Source of the DNA: JBFAPK01 sp040676675
Lineage (GTDB): Bacteria > Actinomycetota > Actinomycetes > Mycobacteriales > Micromonosporaceae
Reading direction: 5' to 3'
Length of the DNA stretch: 64,000 nt
Assembly (NCBI RefSeq): GCF_040676675.1
Contig: NZ_JBFAPK010000008.1
Span: 62,001-126,000, forward strand
Part shown: positions 35,144-44,238 of the stretch, one piece after another
Layout of the letters: each line of letters starts with the position of its first letter
Position numbering within the stretch: the first letter of the stretch is position 1
Translations under genes and position numbers: made by a program
The notes under the pieces: generated by a model
What the model was told of the DNA's origin: nothing
The model's input: only the letters and a program-made list of their open reading frames with translations
Database searches by the model: none

Positions 35144-36125
35144 GCAGCACCTCCTTCGCGAGATGGCAGGCCGAGGCGCGGCCGGCCGAGACGGTGGTGA
35201 GCGGGGGGCGCTCGGTCCGGCACCGGTCGACCGCCCGGGCGCACCGGGGGTGGAACGGGCAGCCCGAGGGCTGGTTGCCGGGGGTGGGCGGGCTGCCCGG
35301 GATGGCGTACAGCTCGCGGCCGCGCTGCTCGACCTGCGGCACCGAGCGCAGCAGCGCCTCGGTGTAGGGGTGGGCCGGGCGGGTGAGCAGGTCGTCGGCG
35401 CTGCCGGACTCCACCACCCGGCCGGCGTACATCACCACCACCCGGTCGGCGACCTCGGAGACCACGCCCAGGTCGTGCGTGATCAGCAGTACCGCCATGT
35501 CCAGCTCGCGCCGCAGCGAGTCGAGCAGCTCCAGGATCTGGGCCTGGACCGTCACGTCGAGCGCGGTGGTGGGCTCGTCGGCGATGACCAGCTCGGGCCG
35601 GAGCGCGATGGCCATCGCGATGAGGATGCGCTGGCGCATGCCGCCGGAGAACTGGTGCGGATAGTCGCCGATTCGCCCGGCCGGGTCCGGGATGCCGACC
35701 TGGCCGAGCAGCTCGACGGCGGCGGCCCGGGCCCGCCGGCGGGACGTCTCGCGGTGCTCACGGAACAGCTCGCCGAGCTGGTCGCCGATGGAGAGCACCG
35801 GGTTCAGCGCGGAGAGCGCGTCCTGGAAGACCATGCTCATCCGGCTGCCGCGCAGCTCCCGGCGTTGCCGTTCGGGCAGGTCGAGCAGGTCGGTGTCGCC
35901 GAGCCGCAGCCGCTGCGCGTGGACCGTGGCGTTGCCGGCCGACAGGCCCATCATCGCCCGGGCGGCGGCGGACTTGCCGGAGCCGGACTCGCCGAGCAGG
36001 GCGACCAGCTCGCCCCGGCCGACGTCGAGGTCGAGGTCGACCACGGCCGGTACGGGCCCGCGGCGGGTACCGAACGTCACCGAGAGACCGCGTACCTGTA
36101 ACGCGGTGTCGGGGGAGTGACGCAT
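35124..36125 (-). CDS. Peptide ABC transporter ATPase, DppD/OppD-type
   Basis: The 333-residue ATPase has Walker A GESGSGKSA (Ala replaces the more usual Ser/Thr after Lys-Ser), signature FSGGMRQRILIAMAIA, Walker B ELVIADEPTTALD, switch 'LITHDLGVV' and the OppD/F C-terminal motif 'GCPFHPRCARAVDRC'. ATG 36125 follows a strong GGGAGG site. It is the first gene of the minus-strand ATPase pair and diverges from the dipeptidase/binding protein/permease operon, so the complete importer is split across a shared 332-bp promoter region. Confidence 0.93.
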   Translation of the reverse strand: MRHSPDTALQVRGLSVTFGTRRGPVPAVVDLDLDVGRGELVALLGESGSGKSAAARAMMGLSAGNATVHAQRLRLGDTDLLDLPERQRRELRGSRMSMVFQDALSALNPVLSIGDQLGELFREHRETSRRRARAAAVELLGQVGIPDPAGRIGDYPHQFSGGMRQRILIAMAIALRPELVIADEPTTALDVTVQAQILELLDSLRRELDMAVLLITHDLGVVSEVADRVVVMYAGRVVESGSADDLLTRPAHPYTEALLRSVPQVEQRGRELYAIPGSPPTPGNQPSGCPFHPRCARAVDRCRTERPPLTTVSAGRASACHLAKEVLHAAVIG

Positions 36126-36457
36126 CTGTTGCCTCCCGGTAAATCATCCGGTCTTCTATGCCTGAACCTTGCTCGATTGCCCGCTGCTCTGCCTGTTTCT
36201 CTTTTGCATCTTGACTACAGTGCCGGATTATTGCAAGCCTTGCATGAGTCGCCCGGCGAGTACTCGTCACCACGGGGTGCCGGCCCGTTCCCGAGGCGGG
36301 ACGACAGCGCGAACCCGCGCGTCCCGTGGGACGACGGCCGGCGACCGGCACGACAGCGAGGGCGGGCGCCCGGCACGGGTGGTCCCGCCGCTACGGCGCC
36401 GCCGCATGGACGCGGCCGCGTGCACCGACGGCGACGCCACAGGAGAGGGGAGCTTTG
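36126..36457. promoter_or_regulatory. Divergent promoter region of the peptide-uptake system
   Basis: This 332-bp region contains no gene. An AT-richer island at ~36165-36245 is the likely promoter/operator zone: it includes TTGACT (~36211, plus) and TTGCAA (minus) and the near-dyad TTGCAAGCCTTGCA (~36229). The remainder toward 36457 is GC-rich leader. It is a plausible target of the two-unit Lrp regulator encoded at the operon end. Confidence 0.45.
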
Positions 36458-37666
36458 ATGCTGGAGAGCGCAAAGCGGTACACGGGCTACACGGCGTACG
36501 ACTATCTCGAGCCGGGCCGGGACTACAAGGTGTTCACCTACGCCGAGCAGATCGGCCGGGTGCCGGCGTACCAGGGGTTGGAGCTGTCCGACAGCCAGCG
36601 CGAGCGGACGGTGCGGCTGCTCACCGACGAGATCGTCATCTCGCTGCACGACCACGTGCAGGTCTTCCCGGCCGACCTGGGCCAGCTGCGCGAGCACATC
36701 CGCACCGGGCGCGAACCCACCGGCTACCGGGGGCTGGCCCGCTCCGGCATGACCGCGGTCTTCGACAACGGCATGGACGGCACCTGCTGCATCTCCAGCG
36801 ACGCGGGCTGGAAGTACCAGGACGTCCTCTTCGACCTCGGCGTGCGCATGGCCGACCTGGCCCACCAGGACTTCGTCGTCAAGGCGGAGTCGCTCAAGGA
36901 CATCTACCACGCCCACGAGACCGGCCGGCTGGCCCACGTCTTCGCGCTCGAGGCGGCGACCCCGATCGAGAACGAGGTGGACCGGCTCGACGTGCTGTAC
37001 GGCTTCGGCGTACGGCAGATCGGCATCGCGTACTCCGAGGCGAACTACCTCGGCAGCGGCCTCAAGGAGCGCGGCGACGGCGGGCTGACCTACTTCGGCG
37101 AGCGGGCCGTGGAGCGGATGAACAAGCTCGGCCTCGCCATCGACATCTCGCACTCCGGCGACCGCACCGCGCTCGACGTGATCAAGCACTCGACCAAGCC
37201 GGTCTTCATCACCCACTGCGGATCCCGCGAGGTCTGGCCGACCAACCGGATGAAGCCGGACGCGCTCATCAAGGCGTGCGCCGAGCGTGGCGGCGTCATC
37301 GGCATCGAGGCCGCCCCGCACACCACCCTCTCCGAGGCGCACCCGCGGCACAGCCTCGAATCGGTGATGGACCACTTCACCCACCTGGTGGACGTGCTCG
37401 GCATCGACCACGTCACCTTCGGTCCGGACACCCTCTTCGGCGACCACGTCGGCCTGCACGACGCGTTCGCCGGCAACCTCTCCATCTCCCAGGCGCACGG
37501 CCACGTCGAGCACCCGCGGGTGGAGTACGTCGACGGCCTGGAGAACCCGGCCGAGTGCTTCTACAACATCATCGGATGGCTGGTCAGCCACGACTACTCG
37601 GACGACGAGATCCGCAAGGTGGTCGGCGGCAACACCGTCCGGGTCCTCGAGGAGGTCTGGGTCTAG
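36458..37666 (+). CDS. M19-family (membrane) dipeptidase
   Basis: The 402-residue protein has the renal-dipeptidase-like pattern: metal site 'ISLHDHVQVFP' near residue 65, 'ALEAAT' Glu (~165), 'LAIDISHSGDRTALDVI' (~228) and 'FITHCGSR' (~250), each matching a zinc-ligand region. The first motif reads H-D-H rather than the usual H-x-D. It has no signal peptide, so it acts in the cytoplasm. ATG 36458 follows AGGAGAGGGG. The next gene starts immediately after the stop (TAGATG). M19 enzymes hydrolyse dipeptides, including those with D-residues, which fits the attached importer. Confidence 0.88.
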   Translation: MLESAKRYTGYTAYDYLEPGRDYKVFTYAEQIGRVPAYQGLELSDSQRERTVRLLTDEIVISLHDHVQVFPADLGQLREHIRTGREPTGYRGLARSGMTAVFDNGMDGTCCISSDAGWKYQDVLFDLGVRMADLAHQDFVVKAESLKDIYHAHETGRLAHVFALEAATPIENEVDRLDVLYGFGVRQIGIAYSEANYLGSGLKERGDGGLTYFGERAVERMNKLGLAIDISHSGDRTALDVIKHSTKPVFITHCGSREVWPTNRMKPDALIKACAERGGVIGIEAAPHTTLSEAHPRHSLESVMDHFTHLVDVLGIDHVTFGPDTLFGDHVGLHDAFAGNLSISQAHGHVEHPRVEYVDGLENPAECFYNIIGWLVSHDYSDDEIRKVVGGNTVRVLEEVWV

Positions 37667-39253
37667 ATGCGTGTCCGCCTTCCCCTCGTCGCGTTCTCCT
37701 CCCTCGCCGCGGTGGCCGCGCTGGCCGCCTGCGCCCCGTCCGCACCGCGGCAGGCGGCGGACTCCGGCGACGCGACCCTGACGATCGCGACCACCACCGA
37801 CGTGGTCAACTTCAACCCGCTGATCGGCAACAGCCGTACCGACAACTGGGTCACCGACCTGATGTACCCGCGGCTGCTGACCATCGACGCCAACGGCAAC
37901 AAGCAGCCCTACCTGGCGAAGTCCTACGGCTACACCAACCCGACCACCGGGTACTGGGACATCCGCGACGACCTCAGGTGGAGCGACGGCAAGCCGGTCA
38001 CCGCCGACGACGTCGCCTACACCATCAACGCGATCCTCAGGGACAAGCCCGCCGGCAACACCACCTACGGGCAGATGTCCAACGTCGACTCCGCCTCGGC
38101 GCCGTCACCGACCCGGGTCGAGCTGAAGCTGAAGCGGCCCGACTCGACCGTGGTCGGCGAGGTCGGCTTCTGGATGAACGTGGTACCGAAGCACGTCTTC
38201 GAGTCGGCCGGCAGCGTGGCGAAGTTCGCCAACAACGCCAACTGGGTCAGCGCCGGACCATACCGGCTGACCACCGTCGCGAAGGGGCAGAGCTACACGC
38301 TGGAGCGGGTCACCCCGTACCCGTTCGCCCCCGGCGGCACCCCGACCGTCGCCAAGATCGTGTACCGGGTCTACCCGGACATCAACACCGAGATCCTGGC
38401 GCTGAAGAACGGCGACGTCGACCTGATCGGCAACGCGCTGCCCCCGGCGCAGGTGAAGAACCTCCAGGCGGTCAGCGGGGTCAAGGTCGAGCAGGTACCG
38501 GGCCTCGGGTACGCGCACATGGCGTACAACATGACCCGCAAGCCGCTGGACCAGGTGAAGGTACGCCAGGCGCTCGCGCACGCGGTGGACTACAACGCGA
38601 TCCGCACGGTCGTGCTGCAGGGGCAGGCGGTCACCACCGGCTCCAGCCCGATCCCGCCGGCGCTCAAGGACTGGGTCAACCCGTCGTTGCAGGAGTACAA
38701 CTACGACCCGAACCTCGCCCGGCAGCTGCTCCAGGAGGCCGGGTACGGACCCGGCAGGCCGCTCGCCCTCACGATGATCTACTCGTTGCAGGACGCGGTG
38801 ACCGCCCAGTGGGCCAGCATCGTCAAGGACGACTCCGCCAAGGCCGGCATCACCATCAACCTCCAGGGGATGGACCGCAACACGTACCTGGCCAAGACGG
38901 CCGCCGGCGACTACGACATCTACGCGGGCAACTTCGCGATCATGGACGACCCGACGACGAACATGTCCCTGACGTACCTGCCGAAGGGCGCGATCAACTA
39001 CTCGCTCGTCGACGACCCACGGCTCTCCGGGCTGATCACCCAGGCCCAGCAGACCACCGACAAGGCGCAGCAGAAGCAGCTGATCTGGCAGGCCACGGCG
39101 CTGGTGCACGACAACGTCTACGACAACGTCATGTACATGCAGAACCTCTACTTCGCCCACGGTTCCGCCTGGAGCGGCTTCGTCGTCAAGCCCAGCGAGC
39201 TGCTCTCCCTGCTCGACCCGGAGTCGCTCGCCAACGTGAAGAAGAACGGGTGA
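37667..39253 (+). CDS. Peptide-binding lipoprotein of an ABC importer (SBP_bac_5)
   Basis: The 528-residue precursor has a lipoprotein signal with lipobox 'AALAAC' (Cys ~21). The family-5 solute-binding domain shows 'FNPLIGNS', 'DLRWSDGKPVTADDVAYTI', 'LALKNGDVDLIGN' and 'VRQALAHAVDYNAI', all hallmark positions of DppA/OppA-type proteins. It is anchored outside the membrane and delivers di- or oligopeptides, or similar compounds, to the permeases encoded next. ATG directly follows the dipeptidase stop, implying coupled translation. Confidence 0.93.
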   Translation: MRVRLPLVAFSSLAAVAALAACAPSAPRQAADSGDATLTIATTTDVVNFNPLIGNSRTDNWVTDLMYPRLLTIDANGNKQPYLAKSYGYTNPTTGYWDIRDDLRWSDGKPVTADDVAYTINAILRDKPAGNTTYGQMSNVDSASAPSPTRVELKLKRPDSTVVGEVGFWMNVVPKHVFESAGSVAKFANNANWVSAGPYRLTTVAKGQSYTLERVTPYPFAPGGTPTVAKIVYRVYPDINTEILALKNGDVDLIGNALPPAQVKNLQAVSGVKVEQVPGLGYAHMAYNMTRKPLDQVKVRQALAHAVDYNAIRTVVLQGQAVTTGSSPIPPALKDWVNPSLQEYNYDPNLARQLLQEAGYGPGRPLALTMIYSLQDAVTAQWASIVKDDSAKAGITINLQGMDRNTYLAKTAAGDYDIYAGNFAIMDDPTTNMSLTYLPKGAINYSLVDDPRLSGLITQAQQTTDKAQQKQLIWQATALVHDNVYDNVMYMQNLYFAHGSAWSGFVVKPSELLSLLDPESLANVKKNG

Positions 39254-39259
39254 CCCGAG

Positions 39260-40225
39260 ATGCCACCGGTTGCTCGATTCGCGGCTCGCCGGCTGGGCCG
39301 GGGGGTGCTGACCCTGTGGTTCGCCAGCACGGTCACCTTCCTGCTGCTCCGCCTGCTGCCCGGTGACCCCGCCCTGGCGGTGGCCAGCCCGAACATGACC
39401 CCGCAGGCGCGCGCGATCCTGCTGCACCAGTACGGCCTGGACGAGCCGCTGCTCAGCCAGTACGGCCGGTACCTGTGGCAGCTGCTGCACGGCAACCTCG
39501 GCATCTCCTTCACCCAGCAGGTCCCGGTCAGCTCGGTGCTCCTGGCCCGGCTGCCCTGGACCCTGCTGCTGACGCTCTCGTCGCTGCTGGTGACGGTCGC
39601 CGTCGGCGTCCCGCTCGGGGTGCTGGCGGCGACCCGCCCGCGGGGGGTGCTGGACCGGCTGGTGCAGGTCGGCGGGGTCACCGGACAGTCCCTCTTCGTC
39701 CCGAGCGTCGGCATCTTCCTGCTCTTCGTGCTCGGGCTGCAACTGCACTGGCTGCCGATCGGCGGCGCGTACAGCCCGGGGGTCTACGGCCCGGCCTGGT
39801 ACGGCGACGTCGCCGCCCACCTGGTCCTGCCCTGCGTCAGCCTCGCCCTCGTGCAGCTCGGCTCGTACGTGCTGACGCTGCGCTCCACGCTGATCGAATC
39901 GCTCGGCGAGGACTACTGCGTGCTGGCCCGGGCCAAGGGGCTGCCGAACCGCAAGGTGGTCTGGAAGCACGGGCTGCGCAACGCGCTGCTGCCCACCACC
40001 ACCCTGGTCGGGCTGCAACTCGGCTACCTGGTCGGCGGCGCCGTGCTGACCGAGACCGTCTTCGCCTACCCCGGCATCGGGCGCGGCATCTACGAGGCGG
40101 TCACCCAACTCGACTACCCCGTGCTCCAGGGCGCGTTCGTGCTGCTCGCCGCCACCGTCGTGGTGGCGAACGTGCTGACCGACCTGGCGTACGGGCTGCT
40201 CGACCCGAGAGTGAGGACGGCATGA
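39260..40225 (+). CDS. ABC permease, DppB-type
   Basis: The 321-residue permease has six hydrophobic segments and the BPD_transp_1 'EAA' loop in 'ESLGEDYCVLARAKGLPNRKV' (~residue 225, given to show the position). The N-terminus 'ARRLGRGVLTLWFASTVTFLLLRLLPGDP' pattern is that of DppB proteins. It begins 6 bp after the binding-protein stop and overlaps the next permease by four bases. It forms the heterodimeric pore with the next gene. Confidence 0.92.
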   Translation: MPPVARFAARRLGRGVLTLWFASTVTFLLLRLLPGDPALAVASPNMTPQARAILLHQYGLDEPLLSQYGRYLWQLLHGNLGISFTQQVPVSSVLLARLPWTLLLTLSSLLVTVAVGVPLGVLAATRPRGVLDRLVQVGGVTGQSLFVPSVGIFLLFVLGLQLHWLPIGGAYSPGVYGPAWYGDVAAHLVLPCVSLALVQLGSYVLTLRSTLIESLGEDYCVLARAKGLPNRKVVWKHGLRNALLPTTTLVGLQLGYLVGGAVLTETVFAYPGIGRGIYEAVTQLDYPVLQGAFVLLAATVVVANVLTDLAYGLLDPRVRTA

Positions 40226-41121
40226 CCGCCGTGGGCACCCCCGCCGTCGGTACGCCGCTGGAGACCACCGCGAACGACCAGGTCTCCGCCGCGCGGGCGA
40301 CCTGGTCGGCGTTCCGGCGCAACCCGCTCGGCCTGGTCTCCGTCGGCATCCTGCTGGTGCTGGTCCTGGTCGGCGCGTTCGCCCCGCTGCTCGTCGACGC
40401 CCCGCGCGGCTACGGCGACCAGGTCCTCCAGGCGCCCTCCGGCGCGCACTGGTTCGGTACCGACAACCTCGGGCGGGACATCTTCGCCGAGGTGGTCTGG
40501 GGCGCGCGGATCAGCATCGTGGTGGCCGCGCTCTCCTCCGCGCTGGCGATCCTGATCGGCGTACTCGTGGCCGTGCTCGGCGCCTACTTCCCGAAGGCGG
40601 ACGCGGTCATCGGTACCGTCGTCGACCTCTGCCTCGCGCTGCCGGTGCTGCCGCTGATGATCCTGGTGGCGGCGCTGTCCGGGCCGAGCCTGACCACCGT
40701 GGTCCTGGTCATCGCCTTCTTCTCCTGGCCCGAGGTGACCCGGGTGGTCCGCTCGCAGGCGCTCTCCGTGGTCCGGCTGCCCTACATGGACGCGGCCCGG
40801 CTCACCGGCGGCTCGCACGTCTGGATCATCCGTAAGCACCTGCTGCCGGCGGTCGCCCCGGTGGTCGTGGTCTCCGTGGTGCTGACCGCGTCCCGGGCCG
40901 TACTCACCGCCGCCAGCCTGGCCTTCCTCGGGCTGAGCGACCCGAACAGCTGGTCCTGGGGGCGGATCCTCTACGAGGCCGAGCAGTCCGGCTCGATGTC
41001 CAGCGCCTGGTGGACCACGCTCTTCCCGTCGCTGGCGATGCTCGCCCTGGTCGTCTCGGCCACCCTCATCTCGATCGCCTACAACGACGCGCGCAACCCG
41101 CGCACCCGGGAGGAGCAGTAG
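40222..41121 (+). CDS. ABC permease, DppC-type
   Basis: The 299-residue permease contains the DppC N-terminal extension ('WSAFRRNPLGLVSVGILLVL'), the characteristic 'HWFGTDNLGRDIFAEVVWGAR' block after the first helix (~residue 75) and the EAA loop 'ALSVVRLPYMDAARLTGGS'. The ATG overlaps the DppB stop (ATGA). It completes the pore; ATP hydrolysis is presumably supplied by the divergent DppD/DppF genes. Confidence 0.92.
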   Translation: MTAVGTPAVGTPLETTANDQVSAARATWSAFRRNPLGLVSVGILLVLVLVGAFAPLLVDAPRGYGDQVLQAPSGAHWFGTDNLGRDIFAEVVWGARISIVVAALSSALAILIGVLVAVLGAYFPKADAVIGTVVDLCLALPVLPLMILVAALSGPSLTTVVLVIAFFSWPEVTRVVRSQALSVVRLPYMDAARLTGGSHVWIIRKHLLPAVAPVVVVSVVLTASRAVLTAASLAFLGLSDPNSWSWGRILYEAEQSGSMSSAWWTTLFPSLAMLALVVSATLISIAYNDARNPRTREEQ

Positions 41122-41122
41122 C

Positions 41123-42385
41123 GTGCCCGCCACCCCGCACCCGCCGGCCGAGGCGTCCCCCCGGCCACCGGAGGAGTCTCCCGCGCGCCCGCCGGCCGTA
41201 CCGTCGCGGCGAATGCCGGTCGGATCGTCGCAGCGGCTGTCGGCCGCGTTCTACCGCACCCTGCAGGACGACCTCCGCGCCGAGCTGGACCGGGCCGGCC
41301 TGGACGCGGTACTCGCCGACCACGCCGACGACGTCGCCTACCTGACCGGCTTCTTCCACCATCCCGGCGAGCGCCCCGTCGCGGTGCTGCTCGGCGTCGA
41401 CGGGACCAGCCGGCTGCTCCTGCCCGAGCTGGAGCGCGAGCACGCGCAGGCCCAGCACGCCCTGGCCGACCTGGTCGGCTACCCCGAGTTCCCGGGGCTG
41501 CGGCCACCGCTGACGTACCTCGCCCCCGTCACCGGCCGGATCGGGTACGCGGGCAGCATGACCGTCTCCCGGCTGGACGAGGTGCGCGCCGCCTTCCCGG
41601 CCGCCACGCTCGTGCGTACCGACGTGATCGCCCGGGCCCGGCTGCGCAAGCGGCCGGAGGAGATCGCGCTGCACGCGGAGGCGGCCCGGATCACGGACCT
41701 GATGCTCGCCGCGGGCCGCGCCCTGGTCGAGGAGGCCGTCGCCGCCGGCGGCGAGCTGCCCAGCGAGGCCGAGCTGGCCCGGCACGTCGGCGCGGTCGGC
41801 GCCGCCACCATGTACGCCGAGCACTCCGACGTGGTGGTGGTCTCGCCGCTGGCCGGCGGGCTCGTCTACGCCGGCGCCAACAGCGCCCGGCCGCACGCCC
41901 TGCCCTCGGGGTACCGGCTGCGCCCCGGCGAGGTCTTCATGCTCTCGCTCGGCTGCGCCGTGGGCGGCCGGTTCGTCGAGGGGGAGCGGACCTTCGTCCT
42001 CGGCGAACCCACCGCCGAGCAGCGCCGCTACTACGAGGCGGTCCGCCAGGCGCAGCAGACCGGCGGCGAGGCGCTGCGCCCCGGGCTGCCATGCGCCCGG
42101 GCCAACCAGGCGTGCCTCGACGTGATCCGGGCGGCCGGGCTCGCCGGGTACCTGCGCCACCGGCAGGGACACGGCATCGGGCTGGGCATGCACGAGCCGC
42201 CGTGGCTCTCCGACGGCGACGACACCCCGCTGGAGGCCGGAATGATCGTCTCCAACGAACCCGGCATCTACGTGCCGGGCCACGGCGGCTACCGCATCTC
42301 CGACTCGATGCTGGTCACCGAGGACGGTGCCCGCCCGTTCACCGCGTACCCCCGGTCCCTCGACGACGTGGTCGTCGCGCTCTAG
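41123..42385 (+). CDS. M24-family, creatinase-like hydrolase with altered metal ligands
   Basis: The 420-residue protein has a creatinase N-terminal domain (~35-165) and an M24 pita-bread domain (~175-410). In the metal-ligand stretch the two Asp of aminopeptidase P are replaced: 'FMLSLGCAVGGRFVEGERTF' has Ser at the first and Glu at the second, the arrangement seen in metal-free creatinase. 'QGHGIGLGMHEPPW' and 'SNEPGIY' are kept. It may therefore be an amidino- or amidohydrolase rather than a metallopeptidase. GTG 41123 follows GGAGGAG; the first ~30 residues are Pro-rich, and ATG 41213 is an alternative start. Confidence 0.82.
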   Translation: MPATPHPPAEASPRPPEESPARPPAVPSRRMPVGSSQRLSAAFYRTLQDDLRAELDRAGLDAVLADHADDVAYLTGFFHHPGERPVAVLLGVDGTSRLLLPELEREHAQAQHALADLVGYPEFPGLRPPLTYLAPVTGRIGYAGSMTVSRLDEVRAAFPAATLVRTDVIARARLRKRPEEIALHAEAARITDLMLAAGRALVEEAVAAGGELPSEAELARHVGAVGAATMYAEHSDVVVVSPLAGGLVYAGANSARPHALPSGYRLRPGEVFMLSLGCAVGGRFVEGERTFVLGEPTAEQRRYYEAVRQAQQTGGEALRPGLPCARANQACLDVIRAAGLAGYLRHRQGHGIGLGMHEPPWLSDGDDTPLEAGMIVSNEPGIYVPGHGGYRISDSMLVTEDGARPFTAYPRSLDDVVVAL

Positions 42386-42407
42386 GAAGCTCCAGGAAGG
42401 AAGTACC

Positions 42408-43256
42408 GTGCGGCTGCTCATCAACGGCAACGAGCTGGAGGTCGAGGTCTTCGGCGCGGACGACGCCCCGGTCCTGATCGCCCACCACGGCGCGCCGGGC
42501 CTGGGTTCGCGGTCCGAACCCCGGGCCACCTTCGCCCCGTTCGCGGACACCTACCGCGTGATCGTCTTCGACGCGCGCGGGTCGGGGGCGAGCGAGGGCC
42601 GGCCGCCGTTCAGCCACGAGCAGTGGGTGGCCGATGTGGACGCGCTGCGCGAGTGGGCCGGGGTCGAGTCGTTCGTCATGGCCGGCGGCTCGTACGGCGG
42701 CTTCATCGCGATGGAGTACGCGATCCGGCACCCGGAGCGGCTGCGCGCGCTGGTGCTGCGGGACACCTCGGCCGACCACGAGAACGACAAGGCCGCCCGG
42801 CGCAACGCCGAGACCTCCACCCGGGTCCGCGTCGACCTGGAGAAGCTGGACCGGATCAACACCGGCCGGGTCCGCGACGACGACGACCTGCGGGACTGCT
42901 GGCGGGAAATCCTGCCCCTCTACGACCACGTGTACGACCCGGCCAAGGTCGCCGAGCGGGTCGAAGCGACCCCGTACCGGTACGCGACGCACAACTACGC
43001 CTTCTCGGTGAACATGCCGAACTACGACATCAAGCCGCTGCTGCACCGGATCACCTGCCCCACGCTGGTCACCGTCGGCCGGGACGACTGGATCACTCCC
43101 GTGGCGAGCAGCGAGGTGATCGCGGGATTGATCCCGGACGCTAGGCTCGTCGTGTTCGAGAAGTCCGGACACTCGCCACAGATCGAGGAGGCGCCACTCT
43201 GGCGCCAGGTGGTACGGGACTTCCTCCGCGAAGTTGGAGCCGATGGGCAGCGTTGA
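42408..43256 (+). CDS. Alpha/beta hydrolase, proline-iminopeptidase-like
   Basis: The 282-residue protein has the fold core 'VLIAHHGAPGLG' (oxyanion region), nucleophile elbow 'GGSYGG' (Ser ~93), acid in 'TVGRDDWITP' (~231) and His in 'EKSGHSPQIEE' (~259). The layout matches S33 proline iminopeptidases and related haloperoxidase-like hydrolases. GTG 42408 is preceded by a good AGGAAGGA site. It overlaps the Lrp gene by 14 bp. As part of the peptide operon it probably releases N-terminal residues or cleaves a small ester or amide. Confidence 0.87.
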   Translation: MRLLINGNELEVEVFGADDAPVLIAHHGAPGLGSRSEPRATFAPFADTYRVIVFDARGSGASEGRPPFSHEQWVADVDALREWAGVESFVMAGGSYGGFIAMEYAIRHPERLRALVLRDTSADHENDKAARRNAETSTRVRVDLEKLDRINTGRVRDDDDLRDCWREILPLYDHVYDPAKVAERVEATPYRYATHNYAFSVNMPNYDIKPLLHRITCPTLVTVGRDDWITPVASSEVIAGLIPDARLVVFEKSGHSPQIEEAPLWRQVVRDFLREVGADGQR

Positions 43257-44238
43257 CCACCTCGACGACCTCGACCGGAGGATCGTCGCCGCGTTGCAGA
43301 GCGACGGCCGGGCGAGTTGGACGGAGATCGCCGAGCGCTCGGGCAGCTCCGTGGCGACCGTGGCCCGACGCGGGCAGCAGTTGCTGCGCGACGGGATCGT
43401 CCGGGTGGCGGCCGTACCGGACAACAACCACGCCGGCGCGGCGGACCTCTACGTCCTGCGCATCACCTGTCAGCCCGGTACCCAGATGCGCGTCTGCGCC
43501 GCCCTCGCCGAACAGCCCGACCTGCGCTTCCTCGGCCTGGTCACCGGCCCGTACGACATCATGGCCGAGCTGAACCTGCGCCGGGAGGAGTCGCTGCAGG
43601 CCCGCATCGTCGAGCAGATCCTCGCCATCGACGGCGTGCAGCGCTGCGACACGGACCTGACCCTGCACGTCTACAAGGTCGCGCACGACTGGAGCCAGCA
43701 GCTGCTCACGGGCGAGGTCCGGGAGCCGGTGACCGGGGCGCACCAGTGCGACCCGAGCCACTTCGACGCGGTCGACCGCGAGATCATCGAGCTGATGCGG
43801 GAGGACGGGCGGTCGAGCTTCCGTACCGTCGCCGCCGAGGTGGGGCTCAACGAGAGCACGGTACGGCGCCGCTTCGAGACGCTGCTGAACCGCGGCTGCA
43901 TCCGGGTCACCACGCTGGTCCCCGCCCCGGCGCTCGGCTTCGAGTCGGAGATCATCCTCAACATCACGGTGGCGCCGCCGTTCCTGGAGTCGGTCGCCCG
44001 CACCCTGTCGAACTACCGGGGCGTGCGTTACGTCGCGGCGATGTTGAGCCAGAACGCGCTGATGTGCGAGCTGATCCTGCCGACGACCCAGGACCTCTTC
44101 GAGTTCACCACCGGCGTCCTCGGCCGGCTGGAGGGCGTACAGGGCTGGACCGCGAGCGTCGTGCTGCTCGTCCTGCGCCGGGGCTTCGTCGAGACCCCCT
44201 GGTGGCGCGCCAGCCTCGGCCCGGACGCCCCGGCCTGA
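43243..44238 (+). CDS. Two-unit Lrp/AsnC-family regulator
   Basis: The 331-residue protein contains two consecutive Lrp/AsnC units: helix-turn-helix 1 ('LDRRIVAALQSDGRASWTEIA', ~residues 9-55) with its RAM ligand domain (~65-140), then helix-turn-helix 2 ('VDREIIELMREDGRSSFRTVA', ~170-215) with a second RAM-like domain (~225-310). Single Lrp proteins are ~150 residues, so this is a fused dimer, known in actinobacteria. ATG 43243 has a GGAG three bases upstream, inside the hydrolase gene. It is the last gene of the peptide operon and the likely regulator of it. Confidence 0.88.
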   Translation: MGSVDHLDDLDRRIVAALQSDGRASWTEIAERSGSSVATVARRGQQLLRDGIVRVAAVPDNNHAGAADLYVLRITCQPGTQMRVCAALAEQPDLRFLGLVTGPYDIMAELNLRREESLQARIVEQILAIDGVQRCDTDLTLHVYKVAHDWSQQLLTGEVREPVTGAHQCDPSHFDAVDREIIELMREDGRSSFRTVAAEVGLNESTVRRRFETLLNRGCIRVTTLVPAPALGFESEIILNITVAPPFLESVARTLSNYRGVRYVAAMLSQNALMCELILPTTQDLFEFTTGVLGRLEGVQGWTASVVLLVLRRGFVETPWWRASLGPDAPA

